This document shows, piece after piece, positions 33,966-41,754 of a DNA stretch of 64,000 bases. The notes beneath the pieces were generated by a model. It ran no database searches. It worked only from the letters and a program-made list of their open reading frames with translations, and was not told where the DNA came from. Position 1 is the stretch's first letter, and each line of letters begins with the position of its first letter. Both the position numbers and the translations under genes were made by a program. The stretch is from an uncultured Croceitalea sp. Its GTDB lineage: Bacteria > Bacteroidota > Bacteroidia > Flavobacteriales > Flavobacteriaceae. The stretch covers positions 434,001-498,000 of the forward strand of contig CANNDD010000004.1 in assembly GCA_947503285.1 (NCBI GenBank), given 5' to 3'.

Positions 33966-33998
33966 AAAAAAAGCCATACAGATGAAGTACGGCTTTTT
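33966..33998 (-). terminator. Intrinsic terminator after the LytTR regulator gene
   Basis: AAAAAGCC pairs with GGCTTTTT, with an inner mismatch and TAC/GTA pairs. On the minus strand a run of seven T follows. It lies 21 bases past the regulator's stop. Confidence 0.78.
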
Positions 33999-34019
33999 CA
34001 ATTGTTAATCGTATTTGTA

Positions 34020-34805
34020 TCACGAGTTCATGGAAGAAATAATAAACTCCTTAAAATCTTTTGAAATGGGAATCAGGGTATTATTTATCATAATATCCTT
34101 TGAATTAATGGCATCGATATGATCGACATTTACGATATATGATTTATGAGCCCTATAAAATTTATTCTTGGGGAGTTTCTCAAGATAGTCCTTTAAAGGA
34201 GAACGCACTAAGAATTTTTTGTCTACGGTATTCACCTCCAAATAAACGTTGTCGGCTTTTATGAACTGAATGTCACCAAACTGAATGCGATAATAAAGAT
34301 GTTGCTTTTTGACAAAAATCGAGTCTTTCAATACGGAATTGGACATGAAGCTATCTCCCTCGTTACCGGCAATCTCCTTACTCTCAGATTTCTTGGCATA
34401 ATTGAAGTTCGACAAGGCAATCTCAATTGAGGTATATAAATCTTGTTGCTCAAAAGGTTTTACCAAATATCCATCTGGTTTTACCGTTTTTGCATTTTCT
34501 ACGGTAGCCTTATCTGAATTTGAGGTTACAAAAATGAAGGGAATGTTATAGGCATCCCTAATATGCTTTCCCAGATCAATACCGGTCTTATCAGATGCTA
34601 GAATGATATCGATTAGTACCAAGTCTACATGGTTATTTTTGAGCACCTCAACGGCCTGCTCATAAACAATGACGTTATCTACAACTTCGTAACCAATTTC
34701 TTCCAACATGGACTGCATATCATCAGCTATAATGACGTTGTCCTCTACAATGAGAATTTTAATGGGGTGTTCCAAAATATAATTGGGTTTAGATAGTTTT
34801 AACAC
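34020..34805 (-). CDS. LytTR-family response regulator
   Basis: The 261-aa product has an N-terminal receiver domain with acidic pocket VEDN (residues 20-23), phospho-acceptor Asp in LVLIDIILASD near residue 61 and Lys in GYLVKPFE near 112. The C-terminal LytTR DNA-binding domain includes FIKADNVYLEVNT and FYRAHKSYIVNVDHIDAI. No in-frame ATG is available, because a TGA directly precedes the GTG at 34805, so the start is GTG or the TTG ten codons later. It is the likely output of the TPR kinase encoded downstream. Six bases separate it from menA, so the menA transcript may read into it. Confidence 0.92.
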   Translation of the reverse strand: MLKLSKPNYILEHPIKILIVEDNVIIADDMQSMLEEIGYEVVDNVIVYEQAVEVLKNNHVDLVLIDIILASDKTGIDLGKHIRDAYNIPFIFVTSNSDKATVENAKTVKPDGYLVKPFEQQDLYTSIEIALSNFNYAKKSESKEIAGNEGDSFMSNSVLKDSIFVKKQHLYYRIQFGDIQFIKADNVYLEVNTVDKKFLVRSPLKDYLEKLPKNKFYRAHKSYIVNVDHIDAINSKDIMINNTLIPISKDFKEFIISSMNS

Positions 34806-34811
34806 TCAAAA

Positions 34812-35720
34812 CTACAAAAAATAATTAACTGTGATGTACTGGCAAAAAGCTATGGCAAAAGTACTTAATGCCAATTTTTTCAATTCGGGATCCAATGATT
34901 TAGGCTGATCCGTGTTTAGCACCTTGATAAAATGTATGGATACCGGAATGAAGAAAACAAGGTACGACCACCCAAGCAGTGTGTTCATTTTCAAAAATGT
35001 AAAAACAATAAAACATAAGAAACCTATACCCAACAATGCATAATGATATCGTTTTCCATTTCGGAATCCCATCTTTACGATCAACGTATTTTTACCGTGC
35101 TTTTTATCAGAAAGTACGTCTCTAAGGTTATTTAGGTTCAAGACGCCTACACATAGCATACCTATACCGATCGCGGGTAAAAAATCCATGGTGCTTATGG
35201 ATAAGGTATACAAGAATTTACTACCTAAAACCGCTACTAAGCCAAAAAACAAAAAAACGAAAAGGTCACCAAAACCTTGATAACCGTACGGGGATTTACC
35301 CATGGTATACTTTAAAGCGGCCCAAATACTGATTATGCCAAGCATCAAAAAAACCAGTACATACGGCAAACGGTCCATACCAAAAGCCATTATTACCAAG
35401 AATATCGTCAGCACCAAACTTATCGAAGAGCTAATAAAAATACCGACCAAAAGCTCTGACCGGGTAAGACTTCCGCTCTGAAGGGCGCGCTGCGGGCCTA
35501 CCCTATCATCGTTATCGGTACCCTTGACCCCATCACCATAGTCATTTGCAAAATTTGATGTTATCTGAAAAAAGATAGTCGTAAGAAGTGCCAATATAAA
35601 CACGAGGTCATTTGTATACCCTTCGTAATTGGCCAAAGCGGTACCTACCAAGATGCCTGAAATGGATAAGGGCAATGTTCTTAATCTAGCAGCACTAAGC
35701 CACGCTTTGAGCTTATTCAA
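34812..35720 (-). CDS. menA: 1,4-Dihydroxy-2-naphthoate polyprenyltransferase
   Basis: The 302-aa integral membrane prenyltransferase attaches the isoprenoid chain to DHNA. It shows the conserved opening KAWLSAARLRTLPLSISGI, the Asp-rich prenyl-diphosphate site NFANDYGDGVKGTDNDDRVGP at about 57-77, the second site NNLRDVLSDKKHGKNTL near 195-211, and eight or nine hydrophobic helices. The start codon is TTG: an in-frame TAG lies two codons upstream and no ATG precedes the conserved N-terminus. The gene follows the SPOR-domain gene by 9 bases and precedes the LytTR regulator by 6. Confidence 0.94.
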   Translation of the reverse strand: MNKLKAWLSAARLRTLPLSISGILVGTALANYEGYTNDLVFILALLTTIFFQITSNFANDYGDGVKGTDNDDRVGPQRALQSGSLTRSELLVGIFISSSISLVLTIFLVIMAFGMDRLPYVLVFLMLGIISIWAALKYTMGKSPYGYQGFGDLFVFLFFGLVAVLGSKFLYTLSISTMDFLPAIGIGMLCVGVLNLNNLRDVLSDKKHGKNTLIVKMGFRNGKRYHYALLGIGFLCFIVFTFLKMNTLLGWSYLVFFIPVSIHFIKVLNTDQPKSLDPELKKLALSTFAIAFCQYITVNYFL

Positions 35721-35729
35721 TTGCTATTG

Positions 35730-36329
35730 TTAATAGGATGCCTCAATCTTAAGTCGCTTTCCGTCTTTGTAAGATGCCACGAAAGCATCGGAGAAACCCA
35801 TCTGCACCAATTGCTTACGAAAGGTTTGTGCTTCTTCCAACGTTTCGAAGTTACCTAGGGAATAGGCGTAAAAAGGATTTGTTTTAACGAATAGCGTATT
35901 GGTCAGGGATTCAGAAGCCAAGGTGGCATTATTCTCAACAAATGACTTTACCTGAACGGAATAAATCTTCTCTTTTTCAAGAAATTCTTTAGCCAAGTAG
36001 AACTCTTTGACCAAACTCAATTCTTGGTTCTGGGTCTTTAGGTTGTCTATTCTTGCCCTAAAGGTGTCTAGACTGTCGACGACCTCCGCCAAGGTTTCTT
36101 GCCCCCTAAAATTATTGGAAGTGCGTAAGCCCGAAAAAAAGGACCAAAGGCCAAAAACCCCAAGTAGGATTACGGTCGTTACACCTCCCAAAATATTTCT
36201 TTGGATTTTAATTTTTCGTAAGTCCTTGTTCTTGTACTTTATCTGGTCGAGCAGGCGCTCATTGATAATCTGTGATTTTTCGATATCCTTATGAAGGTCC
36301 AACAAATCATTTTCTTCAATAAAAGGCAT
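35730..36329 (-). CDS. SPOR-domain membrane protein
   Basis: The 199-aa product is read from the ATG at 36329 (MPFIEENDLLDLHKDIEKS); the longer frame begins at a TTG and runs through intergenic-like sequence. A charged cytoplasmic helix comes first, then a transmembrane segment (ILGGVTTVILLGVFGLWSFFSG, about 53-74), a coiled-coil stretch, and a C-terminal SPOR-like domain (YSVQVKSFV...FYAYSLGNFETLEEAQTFRKQL...FSDAFVASYKDG). SPOR domains bind denuded peptidoglycan, often at the division site. Its order before menA and after the S1 protein is probably one transcription unit. Confidence 0.8.
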   Translation of the reverse strand: MPFIEENDLLDLHKDIEKSQIINERLLDQIKYKNKDLRKIKIQRNILGGVTTVILLGVFGLWSFFSGLRTSNNFRGQETLAEVVDSLDTFRARIDNLKTQNQELSLVKEFYLAKEFLEKEKIYSVQVKSFVENNATLASESLTNTLFVKTNPFYAYSLGNFETLEEAQTFRKQLVQMGFSDAFVASYKDGKRLKIEASY

Positions 36330-36481
36330 ATTCCTTAGGATTAAAATTATCTTAACTATGATGTTAAAGAAATAGCTTTCAGTAAGTTGTATATCGGGAC
36401 GGTACAAAAATAAAGTTTTTGTCGATACAAAAAAACATACCTCGTTGAAAACGCCCAAACTTCGATTAACAGTTTGCCGCC

Positions 36482-37318
36482 TCAATTGTTGATAAGACGG
36501 ATACCATCTTCTTGAATCGTTATTTTTCGGTCCTTATATAATACGCCGACCCCTTTTTTAAAGGCCTTTTTACTAAGCTGTAATTTCCTTTTGATTTCTT
36601 CAGGTAATGATTTGTCATGTAAGGGTAAGAATCCATCTTCTTCCAACAGTTTTTTATAGATCAAAGAAGCCGTGGCATCCAACATTTTGCTCCCTAAAGC
36701 TTGTAGTGAAATATCAATCTTTTTGTCTTCTCGTATTCTTTTGATATACCCCTTAAGTGTATCACCTATGGCGATCGGTCTAAATACCTCATCAAAAAAC
36801 AAGAGTCCTTTATGTTTATGCCCAATGATGACCTCCCAACCCAATTCGGTTTTGCGACTGACCAATATTTCTACTTCATCATTGTATTTAACACTGATTT
36901 CCTCATTGCTTAAGAATTTGTCTATCTTGCTTGAGGCAGTCAATCTAAAGCTTTGCTCGTCTAAATAACAATATACGACGTACCACCTGCCCGCTTCCAT
37001 TTTAACACGCTGTTCGCGATACGGAACGAATAAGTGTTTTTCGAGCCCCCAATCTAAAAATGCGCCTATGCTATTAACCTCGACAACCTTCAAAAAAGCA
37101 AAAGAGTTTCTGATAATAAATGGCTTGAGTGTAGTTGAGACCGGCCTTTCTTGTGAATCTAAATAACAAAAGACAGTTAGCTTTTCATCAAGCTTTACAT
37201 TTTCTGGAACATATTTATTCGGCAACAAAATTTCCGTACCGTCCTCATCTTCCAAAAACACCCCGACGCTAGTACTTCTATTTACCGTAAGTTCATTATA
37301 ATTACCCAATTGTATCAT
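36482..37318 (-). CDS. S1 RNA-binding protein of the CvfB family
   Basis: The 278-aa cytoplasmic protein is built of S1-like modules followed by a winged-helix C-terminus, the layout of the regulator CvfB. Typical segments are SVGVFLEDEDGTEILLPNKYV (residues 17-37), VVEVNSIGAFLDWGLEKHLFVPYREQ, VIGHKHKGLLFFDEVF, GYIKRIREDKKIDISLQ, and the C-terminal LPLHDKSLPEEIKRKLQLSKKAFKKGVGVLYKD helix-turn-helix. It presumably binds RNA and modulates gene expression. A strong terminator lies upstream of its start, so it heads its own transcript. Confidence 0.9.
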   Translation of the reverse strand: MIQLGNYNELTVNRSTSVGVFLEDEDGTEILLPNKYVPENVKLDEKLTVFCYLDSQERPVSTTLKPFIIRNSFAFLKVVEVNSIGAFLDWGLEKHLFVPYREQRVKMEAGRWYVVYCYLDEQSFRLTASSKIDKFLSNEEISVKYNDEVEILVSRKTELGWEVIIGHKHKGLLFFDEVFRPIAIGDTLKGYIKRIREDKKIDISLQALGSKMLDATASLIYKKLLEEDGFLPLHDKSLPEEIKRKLQLSKKAFKKGVGVLYKDRKITIQEDGIRLINN

Positions 37319-37333
37319 ATGGCAAAAGTAAGG

Positions 37334-37366
37334 TAAAAAAAAACCGCCTTTAATGCATAAAGGCGG
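37334..37366 (-). terminator. Intrinsic terminator after the DUF2853 gene
   Basis: CCGCCTTTA pairs with TAAAGGCGG (loop ATGCA), and on the minus strand a run of nine T follows. It ends the thioesterase-menF-menD-DUF2853 transcript 25 bases past the last stop. Confidence 0.92.
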
Positions 37367-37390
37367 CTATATTGATCCAATGGTATCGTT

Positions 37391-37732
37391 TTAGTTATAA
37401 ACCGATTCTTTACCGAAATGCCTTGCCAATTGATAGTAAATGACAGCCCTATGTTTGTTTTTATTAGAGCGACCATATTTATCTATTACCGAATTTATCG
37501 CCTCCATTAGCTTCGGACTATCGGCCATTCCTAATTTTTTGATCAAAAAATTATTCTTTACCGTTTCGAGTTCTTTGTCATCACCCCCAGAAACTTTGGA
37601 AGCATCCAAATTGTAGATTGCAGGCCCGAGACCTACAGCCACCTTGGTCAGTAGATCCATATCTGGGTTTTCACCGAACTTGTCCTTAATATCAGCAGCG
37701 TACTTTTCTATTAATTCATCTCTTTTACTCAT
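37391..37732 (-). CDS. DUF2853 family protein
   Basis: The 113-aa product is soluble, small and highly charged: MSKRDELIEKYAADIKDKFGENPDMDLL..., then VAVGLGPAIYNLDASKVSGGDDKELETVKNNFL and a C-terminal YGRSNKNKHRAVIYYQLA. I recognise it as DUF2853 from the LGPAIYN segment and length. The fold is all-alpha and the function is unknown. It is the last gene of the menF-menD operon, 39 bases after menD and directly before a terminator, an association often seen in Flavobacteriaceae (recalled). Confidence 0.85.
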   Translation of the reverse strand: MSKRDELIEKYAADIKDKFGENPDMDLLTKVAVGLGPAIYNLDASKVSGGDDKELETVKNNFLIKKLGMADSPKLMEAINSVIDKYGRSNKNKHRAVIYYQLARHFGKESVYN

Positions 37733-37771
37733 AATTGCTAGTGTTCTTTAGTAAATATTAGTTTATATGCT

Positions 37772-39520
37772 CTAAGATATAAAATCAAAATAACCAAGCA
37801 AAATTTTGCTATTTATTCTACGAGGGGTGAAAACCTCGAGTATTTTTGGTTTTTCAGAAGAATGATAAAAAGTGGTCAGACTTTTTTTCAATGATTCCAC
37901 ATCATCGGCAGATCTGTATTCGAACCCGTATTGTTGGCTCAAATGAAAGGCATTTTGGTTTTGCACCGTTTCAAAATAAGTCTCAAAACTTTCAGATTCA
38001 TCATTACCTGGCAGTATACGAAATATACCGCCCCCAGAATTGTTGATCAATATGATCCTGAAATCCTTTTTTATATAATTATTCCACAGGGCGTTACTAT
38101 CATAGAAAAAACTTAGGTCGCCGGTTATCAATACCGTTTGCGCATGTTCATAAAAAGATGCCCCGACCGCAGTTGATGTAGACCCATCTATGCCACTAGT
38201 GCCTCGATTACAAAAGACCTTCAATGATGGGTGTAAATCGAATAATTGTGCATACCTGACCGTTGAGCTATTGGCCAAATGTAGTTGACGGTCTTCGGGA
38301 ATTGTTTTCAACAACTGATAAAAAACCAAGTAATCTGAAAATGGCACCTCTTTTAAATAGCTTTGCCTTTTCAGTTGATACCCCAACTTAACTTTGTTCC
38401 AAGTATCAAAATAATCACTGGTTATTTGTCTATTCGAACCCTCGGAAAATAAAACATTCAAAAAGTTATTCGCAGTGGTTTTAAAATGTTCGGACAGCGA
38501 AAAATAAGTGTCATAAGCACGATTTTCCGATATATGCCAGTGATGCCCAGGTTGATACTTTCGCAAAAAGACCTTTATTTTCTTTGATACCACCAATCCG
38601 CCAAAGGTCAATAACACATCCGGCCGTAGCATATTGAAAAGGGTATCACGACGTTCCGATTTCTCAATGGGAAAAATAATACTGTCGATACTTGGAAAAA
38701 AATTTGGGTGATGCAGATTTGATGTGGTTTCAGTAAAAACGATAACCGAGGGGTCATTCGCCAAAATATCCAATAACCGTTGATCTACTTGATTGGGATG
38801 GTTTACCCCGACCAATACCATTTTCTTTTTAGCAGAAGCCCAAATTGATTTAAAGCCGTTCATTTCCTCTTTTTTGAAGTCACTTTTTAGGACCTTTTCA
38901 GGAAAATAGGCTTTACCCTTTTCGCGTATCGCTATGGTATCATATAAGGGCTCTTCGAAAGGAACATTGATATGGATGGGGGTATTCTTTTTAAACATCC
39001 TATCAAACGCCTTGTTCAATTCTTGGGTATTGTAGTCATCGATTTCGGTCTGGGAAGTTTCCAACAAATCGGGCGCATATTTACTCAATCTTTCCACGGC
39101 ATGTTCAACATCTATTTTGAGATTTGCCGAGTAAGCGATATGACGGTCAAAAACATGGTCTTGCCTAATCGTCTGGCCATCACCGACATCAATTTTATAG
39201 GGTGGCCTATCAGCGGATATCACCACAAGTGGAATAGCACTATAAAAAGCTTCAGCCACTGCGGGATAGTAATTTAACAAGGCACTACCAGAAGTACATA
39301 AAACTGCAACGGGGCTTCGCTGTTGTTGTGCCATACCAAGGGCGAAAAAAGCTGCCGAACGCTCATCTACAATACTGAAACAGGTGAAAAATGAATCTTC
39401 GGTGAAGCTTATGGTCAGTGGGGCGTTTCTTGAACCAGGTGAGATTATGATCTGTTTTACACCTCTTTCTTTTAAGCTTGACACTACGGCTCTTGCAGAT
39501 GGAATGCTTGATTGCTTCAT
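37772..39520 (-). CDS. menD: SEPHCHC synthase (thiamine-diphosphate enzyme MenD)
   Basis: The 582-aa product condenses 2-oxoglutarate with isochorismate to SEPHCHC, the first committed step of menaquinone synthesis. Family segments are IISPGSRNAPLTISF (about 24-38), FSIVDERSAAFFALGMA with the catalytic Glu, CTSGSALLNYYPAVAEAF, ISADRPP, and the ThDP/Mg site ITGDLSFFYDSNALWN near 440-455. The ATG at 39520 is chosen; a TTG three codons upstream also reads in. It lies 54 bases after menF, same strand. Length agrees with other MenD proteins. Confidence 0.95.
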   Translation of the reverse strand: MKQSSIPSARAVVSSLKERGVKQIIISPGSRNAPLTISFTEDSFFTCFSIVDERSAAFFALGMAQQQRSPVAVLCTSGSALLNYYPAVAEAFYSAIPLVVISADRPPYKIDVGDGQTIRQDHVFDRHIAYSANLKIDVEHAVERLSKYAPDLLETSQTEIDDYNTQELNKAFDRMFKKNTPIHINVPFEEPLYDTIAIREKGKAYFPEKVLKSDFKKEEMNGFKSIWASAKKKMVLVGVNHPNQVDQRLLDILANDPSVIVFTETTSNLHHPNFFPSIDSIIFPIEKSERRDTLFNMLRPDVLLTFGGLVVSKKIKVFLRKYQPGHHWHISENRAYDTYFSLSEHFKTTANNFLNVLFSEGSNRQITSDYFDTWNKVKLGYQLKRQSYLKEVPFSDYLVFYQLLKTIPEDRQLHLANSSTVRYAQLFDLHPSLKVFCNRGTSGIDGSTSTAVGASFYEHAQTVLITGDLSFFYDSNALWNNYIKKDFRIILINNSGGGIFRILPGNDESESFETYFETVQNQNAFHLSQQYGFEYRSADDVESLKKSLTTFYHSSEKPKILEVFTPRRINSKILLGYFDFIS

Positions 39521-39574
39521 GCTCCACAAAAATACGCACTGCGCAAATGAAAAACGAATCTTTCGACGGTAAGA

Positions 39575-40636
39575 TTATAATAATGACCGCATGGTCTTAC
39601 TTTTGTTCTCGGTTTCCATCCATTCTTTTTCTGGGTTGGAATCTTTTGTGATTCCGCCACCGACATAGATAAAAACTTCATTGTGTTCGATCTGCATACA
39701 TCTTAAATTAACATACAAGTCGGCAGCACCGGTTTCAGATAAATTCAACTCCCCTAAAAAACCAGTGTAATACGTTCGGTCATATCCCTCGTGCCCTAAG
39801 ATGAATTTTTTGGCTTCTTGCGTTGGAAGCCCACAAACAGCTGGGGTCGGGTGAATTTTTGAAACGACTTGCCTTAAATTGGCACCCAATGGTAAATTGG
39901 CATGGATATCGGTCTTTAAATGCCATAATTGACCTGCCCTTACCGATTTCGTTTCCGATACCTTTACCTCAGAGACTTCATTCTTAAGTTGATCGAGCAA
40001 ATAATCGGTGACCATTTTTTGCTCTTCCAGTTCTTTTTGTGACCAATCCGGATTTTTATCGGGCTCAACGGCAAGGGTGCCTGCTAAGGATGTAGTTTTC
40101 ATACGGTTACCCCTAATTTGCAAGAGGCGCTCGGGGGTCGCCCCCACCCACATTCCAACTTTAGGATGGTACCATAAATAACAGAAAGCATCCGGGTAAG
40201 CTTCTAAAGCCCTCAAAAAAATCGGCACGCCTTCTTCAAAAGTCTTTACGCTGATTTTTCTTGATAAGACTATTTTTTTTACCACACCTTTTTTAATAAG
40301 GGATATTCCCTTTTTCACCAAATTCATATGATCGTGTTTGCCTTTTTCGGAAGCAAATACCTCTGTACGATGTGAAACCTCAAATTTCCCTGAAGTAGCT
40401 TCAAAATGGTTATCAGTAGGTATCAAAAGTGTGGCTTGTTGATTATCAAAAGGTGAAAAGACAAAACCACTTTCAGAAAAATCGTGGGTATGGTGAAGCA
40501 CATCGTTATCTTGAAACAAACCCATTATGTTCAAAGTATTGGGGTGACGATAAACCACAAATGGTAAAGCAGCTTTTTTTTGTGTATCAACAGTTACTAA
40601 TAGCTCGTCAAGCTTAACTCTTTTTGGGTAACGCAA
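39575..40636 (-). CDS. menF: Isochorismate synthase
   Basis: The 353-aa chorismate-binding enzyme converts chorismate to isochorismate. It shows KKIVLSRKISV, WVGATPERLLQI, TTSLAGTLAV, HPTPAVCGLPTQEAK near residue 235 and YTGFLGELNL...LYVNLRCMQI near 275-300; the last part bears the Mg-binding Glu residues. The first conserved segment (KLDELL...LPFVVYRHPN) requires a non-ATG start: the TTG at 40636 is the best candidate and overlaps the thioesterase gene by 23 bases, implying translational coupling. The length is shorter than E. coli MenF (~430 aa), as common in Bacteroidota. Confidence 0.93.
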   Translation of the reverse strand: MRYPKRVKLDELLVTVDTQKKAALPFVVYRHPNTLNIMGLFQDNDVLHHTHDFSESGFVFSPFDNQQATLLIPTDNHFEATSGKFEVSHRTEVFASEKGKHDHMNLVKKGISLIKKGVVKKIVLSRKISVKTFEEGVPIFLRALEAYPDAFCYLWYHPKVGMWVGATPERLLQIRGNRMKTTSLAGTLAVEPDKNPDWSQKELEEQKMVTDYLLDQLKNEVSEVKVSETKSVRAGQLWHLKTDIHANLPLGANLRQVVSKIHPTPAVCGLPTQEAKKFILGHEGYDRTYYTGFLGELNLSETGAADLYVNLRCMQIEHNEVFIYVGGGITKDSNPEKEWMETENKSKTMRSLL

Positions 40637-41039
40637 TGGTAGTCAATTTACAGTTAGAGACTAGCTCGCCAAGCTCATTGGTAACTTTAATTTCCCAAAG
40701 TTGTGTTGTACGCCCTTTATGGATAATAGCGGCCCTAGCGTAGACATAGCCTTCTTTGATACTTTTTACATGATTTGCCGAGATTTCTATCCCCCGCACA
40801 TAAAACTCGTTACCATCAAGAAATATATACGATGCGGCACTGCCAACACTCTCTGCCAGAGCAGCTGTAGCCCCACCGTGCAAAACACCATCAGGCTGGT
40901 AGACCCTAGAGTTGACCGGCATTTTTGCGATTAAGAAATTTTCACCGACATCAATATACTCTATAGCTAAAGTCTCCATCAATGTACCTTTACATATCTG
41001 ATTGCAGACAGCCAAAATTTTTTCTTTATGGGTTTCCAT
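40614..41039 (-). CDS. PaaI-family hotdog thioesterase (candidate DHNA-CoA thioesterase)
   Basis: The 141-aa product starts at the ATG at 41039 (METHKEKILAVCN); the upstream ATG at 41105 would overlap the divergent hydrolase gene. The hotdog fold is recognised from VYQPDGVLHGGATAALAESVGSAASY (the HGG with catalytic Asp/Glu helix) and GRTTQLWEIKVTNELGELVSNCKLT. In menaquinone pathways a hotdog enzyme (MenI) hydrolyses DHNA-CoA. Its place as first gene of the menF-menD operon, overlapping menF by 23 bases, makes that role likely, but the family also includes phenylacetyl-CoA thioesterases. Confidence 0.88.
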   Translation of the reverse strand: METHKEKILAVCNQICKGTLMETLAIEYIDVGENFLIAKMPVNSRVYQPDGVLHGGATAALAESVGSAASYIFLDGNEFYVRGIEISANHVKSIKEGYVYARAAIIHKGRTTQLWEIKVTNELGELVSNCKLTTIALPKKS

Positions 41040-41097
41040 GGCAAGTTTTTGTAAAATTACATATTCCACATTCAAAAAATAGCAATTACTTTTGAAT

Positions 41098-41754
41098 ATG
41101 GCCATAAACGAACATTTGGTTACCTATCAACACACCAACACGTACGAAACGCTCAATGAACTTACGGAGAACACCAAAAATGTTTGGTTCGTTTTTCATG
41201 GAATGGGTTTTTTAAGCCGTTATTTCTTAAAATACTTCAAGGGCCTAGACCCGAGGGAAAACTATATCATTGCCCCTCAAGCTCCTTCAAAATATTATCT
41301 AAAAGACGATTTTAAACATGTTGGGGCCAGTTGGTTGACCAAAGAAACTACCGAACTTGAGATTGAAAATATACTTCGTTATCTGGATAGTGTCAAAAAA
41401 GCGGAAAACATTGGAAATGATAAAAGGATATTGCTTTTTGGCTTTTCACAAGGGGTTTCCGTTGTACTTCGATGGTTTGTAAGGAGAAACGTCAGTTGTA
41501 GCCTATTGGTTTTATATGCTGGCGGAATTCCTAATGAAATAAAGAAAGGGGATTTAAAATCCGTTTCGGCCAATGTTACCCAAGTAAAGGTAATTTATGG
41601 GGATAACGATGTCTTTCTGACAAAAGAACGTCTTCAAGAAGAAAAATTAAAAATAGAATCCCTTTTTGGAAAAAAGGCCGAAATCATAAATTTTAAGGGA
41701 GGTCATGAACTAAGGCCTGATATTATTGGCCATATTGCAAACACGTTGGCCTAA
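41098..41754 (+). CDS. Alpha/beta hydrolase (carboxylesterase/phospholipase-like)
   Basis: The 218-aa product starts at the ATG at 41098. It has the alpha/beta-hydrolase oxyanion region WFVFHGMGFLSRYF, the nucleophile elbow LFGFSQGVSV (Ser near residue 121), Asp in VIYGDNDVFLTKERL and His in FKGGHELRPDI, i.e. a full Ser-Asp-His triad. It has no signal peptide. It resembles the small carboxylesterase/lysophospholipase (YpfH/Est) group. It diverges from the thioesterase gene with 58 bases between starts, so a link with menaquinone synthesis (a MenH-like role) is possible only as speculation. Its stop overlaps the stop of the next, convergent gene. Confidence 0.87.
   Translation: MAINEHLVTYQHTNTYETLNELTENTKNVWFVFHGMGFLSRYFLKYFKGLDPRENYIIAPQAPSKYYLKDDFKHVGASWLTKETTELEIENILRYLDSVKKAENIGNDKRILLFGFSQGVSVVLRWFVRRNVSCSLLVLYAGGIPNEIKKGDLKSVSANVTQVKVIYGDNDVFLTKERLQEEKLKIESLFGKKAEIINFKGGHELRPDIIGHIANTLA

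Larger units (their letters stand above)
33493..34019. other. Non-coding region between kinase and regulator, with two hairpins and a palindrome
   Basis: There is no convincing gene here. The region holds two similar hairpins, at 33683-33717 and 33966-33998, and between them about 245 bases that include an 18-bp perfect palindrome at 33899-33916. The part next to the kinase start presumably carries its promoter. A small RNA bounded by the hairpins is possible but unproven. Confidence 0.6.

Noticed and set aside
33776-33967. 63-aa frame in the gene-free region between kinase and regulator
   Set aside because: It has low-complexity, unconvincing composition, runs over the palindrome and into the terminator, and has no recognisable motif.
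41040-41105. Upstream start of the hotdog thioesterase at 41105
   Set aside because: It would overlap the divergent hydrolase start and adds residues not typical of the family. The ATG at 41039 is preferred.
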